Made by a program: the position numbers and the translations under genes | Part shown: positions 61,869-64,000 of the stretch, in pieces | How the letters are laid out: every line of letters starts with the position of its first letter | How positions within the stretch are numbered: position 1 is the first letter of the stretch | From: DATARH01 sp963705325 | GTDB lineage: Bacteria > Pseudomonadota > Alphaproteobacteria > ATCC43930 > CGMCC-115725 | Length of the DNA: 64,000 nt | Reading direction: 5' to 3' | Assembly: GCA_963705325.1 (NCBI GenBank) | Contig: OY970069.1 | Span: forward strand, 2,728,001 to 2,792,000 | Notes under the pieces: model-generated | Database searches by the model: none | Told to the model about the DNA's origin: nothing | Seen by the model: only the letters and a program-made list of their open reading frames with translations

Positions 61869-63092
61869 TTAGCGGCGTACGTTGCCGCTTTGCGCCGGGA
61901 TGCCGGTCTGCTCGTAGCAGACCTTGGCGAGCGCGGCGACGCCGTCGCGGATTTCCTGCTTCGAGGTCAGCGCGAAGCAGAGCCGCAGCCGCGACTTCGA
62001 GTCCGCGCCTTCGACCGCCCATTCCGGGCCGGGGTTGAGCGCGATGCCGGCGTCGGCAGCCGGCTTCACCAGCTTCATGATGTCGATCTCGGGCGGCAGC
62101 TTCATCCACAGGAAAATGCCGCCCTTGGGGATCCACGGTTCGACCGCGGTGCCGAACTCGCGCTCGATCGCCTCGACCATGGTGTCGAGCTTCCCCTTTA
62201 GCGTCTCGGAGAGCTCGCCGACGTGCTCGCCGAAATTCTGCGAAAAATATTCGGCGACGACCATCTGTTCCAAGGCGCCGCAGCCGCTGTCGCTGCGGCA
62301 GGCGATCATCTGGCTCATGAACCGCCAATCGGCGATGCAGTAGCCGAGCCGCAGCGCCGGCGACAAGGTCTTGGAGAACGAGCCGATATGGATGACGTGC
62401 TCGCGGTCGAGCGAATAGATCGCCGGCGGCGCCTTGGTGCCGCCCCAGATCAGGTCGGCATAGCACTCGTCCTCGAAGATCGGTACACCGTATTTCTTCG
62501 CCACCGCGACAAGCTGCCGGCGCCGCTCGAATGGCATGATGCTCCCCGTTGGGTTCTGGATCGTCGGGATCGTGTAGATGTATTTCGGGGTGACGCCCTT
62601 GCCCTTGAGGTCGGCGAGGATGTTGTCGAGCGCGTCGATCCGGATGCCATCCTCGTCTAAGGGGGCGGCGACGATCTTCTGGCCCTCGCGCTTCAGCTTA
62701 TTGATCGCCCCGCCATAGGAGAATTCCTCGAGGATCACCGTGTCACCCGGCTCCAGCAGCACCGCGTTGATCAGGTCGATGCCCTGGCCCGACCCGGCGA
62801 GGATCAGGATGTCGTCGGTCGAGCAGTCGATGCCGCGCAGCTTCGCCTTGGATTTCACGAACTCGCGCAGACCGAGATGCCCCTGGTTGCCCTGCGCCGC
62901 GGTATACATGGCGAGCTTCGAGCCTTCCTTGCGCAGCGCGCTGGCAGCGGCCTCGATCAGCCCCTCGACCGGGATCAGGGTCGGGTCGTTGTGCCCGCCG
63001 ATGAAGTTGTATTTGGGATAGCCGGCGAAGCGCGCCGCCGGGGCTGGAAGGTTCTTGGCGAAGAGATTGGTGTAGGCGAAGCCATCGCTCAT
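61869..63092 (-). CDS. PLP-dependent class I/II aminotransferase
   Basis: Fold-type I aminotransferase of 407 residues. PKYNFIGGHNDPTLIP near the N-terminus, ILILAGSGQGIDLINAVLLEPGD, YTIPTIQNPTGSIM, FEDECYADLIW and the PLP Lys in HIGSFSKTLSPALRLGY, then PKGGIFLWMKLP near the C-terminus. This subgroup resembles the 2-aminoadipate or valine-pyruvate type transaminases; the exact amino acid cannot be fixed. The start 63092 (MSDGFAYTN) has GGAGGGA upstream; the open frame continues further but is not family-like. Confidence 0.87.
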   Translation of the reverse strand: MSDGFAYTNLFAKNLPAPAARFAGYPKYNFIGGHNDPTLIPVEGLIEAAASALRKEGSKLAMYTAAQGNQGHLGLREFVKSKAKLRGIDCSTDDILILAGSGQGIDLINAVLLEPGDTVILEEFSYGGAINKLKREGQKIVAAPLDEDGIRIDALDNILADLKGKGVTPKYIYTIPTIQNPTGSIMPFERRRQLVAVAKKYGVPIFEDECYADLIWGGTKAPPAIYSLDREHVIHIGSFSKTLSPALRLGYCIADWRFMSQMIACRSDSGCGALEQMVVAEYFSQNFGEHVGELSETLKGKLDTMVEAIEREFGTAVEPWIPKGGIFLWMKLPPEIDIMKLVKPAADAGIALNPGPEWAVEGADSKSRLRLCFALTSKQEIRDGVAALAKVCYEQTGIPAQSGNVRR

Positions 63093-63165
63093 CGTGGGCG
63101 TCCCTCCAAATTCCGGGCGATCATAGGCGATTTTTGCGGCTGCGGACTTGCGACGATGCCGCGGT

Positions 63166-64000
63166 TCAGCGTTTCGCCGCCTGAGCGGGCGTGGCAGCGC
63201 CGCCAAGCCGGTCGCCGCGGTAGCGCCCGTACCAGATCGGCTCCCACCAATGCCGGTTGTCGAGGTACCAGCGCACCGTCTTGCGCAAGCCGGTGTCGAA
63301 GCTCTCGCGCGGCGCCCAGCCGAGATCGCGGCGCAGCCTCCTCGCATCGATCGCATAGCGTCGGTCGTGCGCTGGGCGGTCGGTGACAAAGGCGATGAGA
63401 TTCGCGTGTGGGCGGTGCGGCGAATTCGGCAGCATCTCGTCGAGCAACGCGCAGATCTGCCTCACCACCTCGATGTTCGTGCGCTCGCCGTCGCCGCCGA
63501 CATTGTAGCTGCTGCCCGGCTTGGCCCCGGTGAGGATGGTGTGGAGCGCGCGGGCATGGTCCTCGACATAGAGCCAATCGCGCACGTTGAGCCCCTTGCC
63601 GTAGACCGGGATCGGCTCGCCGTGCAGCGCCTTGAGGATCGCCAGCGGGATCAGCTTTTCCGGGAAGTGGTAGGGACCGTAATTGTTGGAGCAATTGCTC
63701 AGCACCACCGGCAGCCCGTAGGTCTCGTGCCAGGCGCGCACCAGATGGTCGGAGGCCGCTTTCGACGCCGCGTAAGGCGAATTCGGCTTGTAGCGGCTGG
63801 TCTCGCGGAACTTGCCGCGTGCGCCCAGCGCGCCGAACACCTCGTCGGTCGAGACGTGATGGAAGCGAAACGCCTCGGCGCTCGCCGGCGACAGCTTGCG
63901 CCAGTAGTCGAGGACCGCCTCCAGCATGGAATAAGTGCCGTCGATATTGGTGCGGATGAACTCGCCCGGCCTGTCGATCGAGCGGTCGACATGCGACTCG
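63166..64000 (-). CDS. rmlB: dTDP-glucose 4,6-dehydratase, N-terminus outside window
   Basis: NAD-dependent SDR enzyme making dTDP-4-keto-6-deoxyglucose for surface sugars. The visible C-terminal about 278 residues begin with SHVDRSIDRPGEF at the window edge and include HVSTDEVFGALG (catalytic Thr, Asp, Glu), YAASKAASDH (Tyr-x3-Lys), SNCSNNYGPYHFPEKLIPL and GLNVRDWLYVEDHARAL. The first about 80 residues lie beyond 64000. No other rml gene is in the window, but its leftward orientation would put them upstream, outside. Confidence 0.93.
   Translation of the reverse strand, partial: ESHVDRSIDRPGEFIRTNIDGTYSMLEAVLDYWRKLSPASAEAFRFHHVSTDEVFGALGARGKFRETSRYKPNSPYAASKAASDHLVRAWHETYGLPVVLSNCSNNYGPYHFPEKLIPLAILKALHGEPIPVYGKGLNVRDWLYVEDHARALHTILTGAKPGSSYNVGGDGERTNIEVVRQICALLDEMLPNSPHRPHANLIAFVTDRPAHDRRYAIDARRLRRDLGWAPRESFDTGLRKTVRWYLDNRHWWEPIWYGRYRGDRLGGAATPAQAAKR

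Overview
The window looks like chromosome of a high-GC alphaproteobacterium, possibly a Rhodospirillales- or Hyphomicrobiales-like soil or water organism. Evidence is the lipB-rarA-RluC-like-ATP12 block (ATP12 chaperones are typical of Alphaproteobacteria and mitochondria), a PF07310-type PAS protein, the Rhodospirillum-type encapsulated ferritin with its shell, and the typical alphaproteobacterial intergenic palindromes. No rRNA, prophage or CRISPR array was seen. One tRNA is present: tRNA-Leu(GAG).

Layout. 1-5.1 kb: partial glutathione-dependent formaldehyde dehydrogenase, a four-repeat DUF347 membrane protein, an M81/MlrC peptidase with a coupled secreted protein, and a tandem rhodanese. 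5.3-9.2 kb: propionyl-CoA carboxylase (pccB, pccA) plus acylphosphatase. 9.3-17.1 kb: a carboxymuconolactone decarboxylase-like protein, ATP12, a pseudouridine synthase, RarA, LipB, tRNA-Leu, a membrane/spermidine-synthase fusion and an acyltransferase. 17.2-21.2 kb: two acyl-CoA dehydrogenases (the first frameshifted) and an encapsulin operon (ferritin-like cargo plus shell). 21.2-25.8 kb: a four-gene leftward operon (alpha/beta hydrolase, LLM flavin monooxygenase, membrane protein, PLP lyase), a free-standing 23-codon gene with its own promoter and terminator, and a nitroreductase. 26-31 kb: a GSA-aminotransferase-like enzyme, a run of cysteine-rich exported proteins of unknown function, and a TauE/SafE permease.

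31.4-36.3 kb: an apparent aromatic-degradation operon (Rieske oxygenase, DHDPS-family aldolase, gentisate dioxygenase-like cupin) followed by a mannose-1-phosphate guanylyltransferase. Three consecutive genes here carry five frameshifts while their codons stay otherwise intact, which points to sequence error rather than decay. 36.5-39.5 kb: D-carbamoylase and D-hydantoinase, the two-step hydantoin route to D-amino acids, flanking a secreted protein. 39.6-44.3 kb: panB, a gamma-glutamyltransferase-family enzyme, a cupin, and an HTH-citrate synthase fusion that lacks one catalytic histidine.

44.3-46.2 kb: a probable mobile-element scar (orphan istB, parA-type ATPase, AT-rich stretch). 46.2-48.4 kb: a tightly coupled operon encoding a split thiamine-diphosphate decarboxylase whose alpha and beta genes are separated by a gene for an exported protein. 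48.4-60.1 kb: catabolic and transport genes (peptide-type binding protein, MFS, amidohydrolase, thioesterase, fumarate-reductase-like flavoprotein, GST, RibD-like reductase, CaiB transferase, VOC protein, crotonase, PAS protein, polysaccharide deacetylase). 60.1-64 kb: a lipoprotein, a serine hydrolase, an aminotransferase and a partial rmlB. Overall this is a metabolically versatile heterotroph with many CoA-ester, amino-acid and aromatic enzymes.
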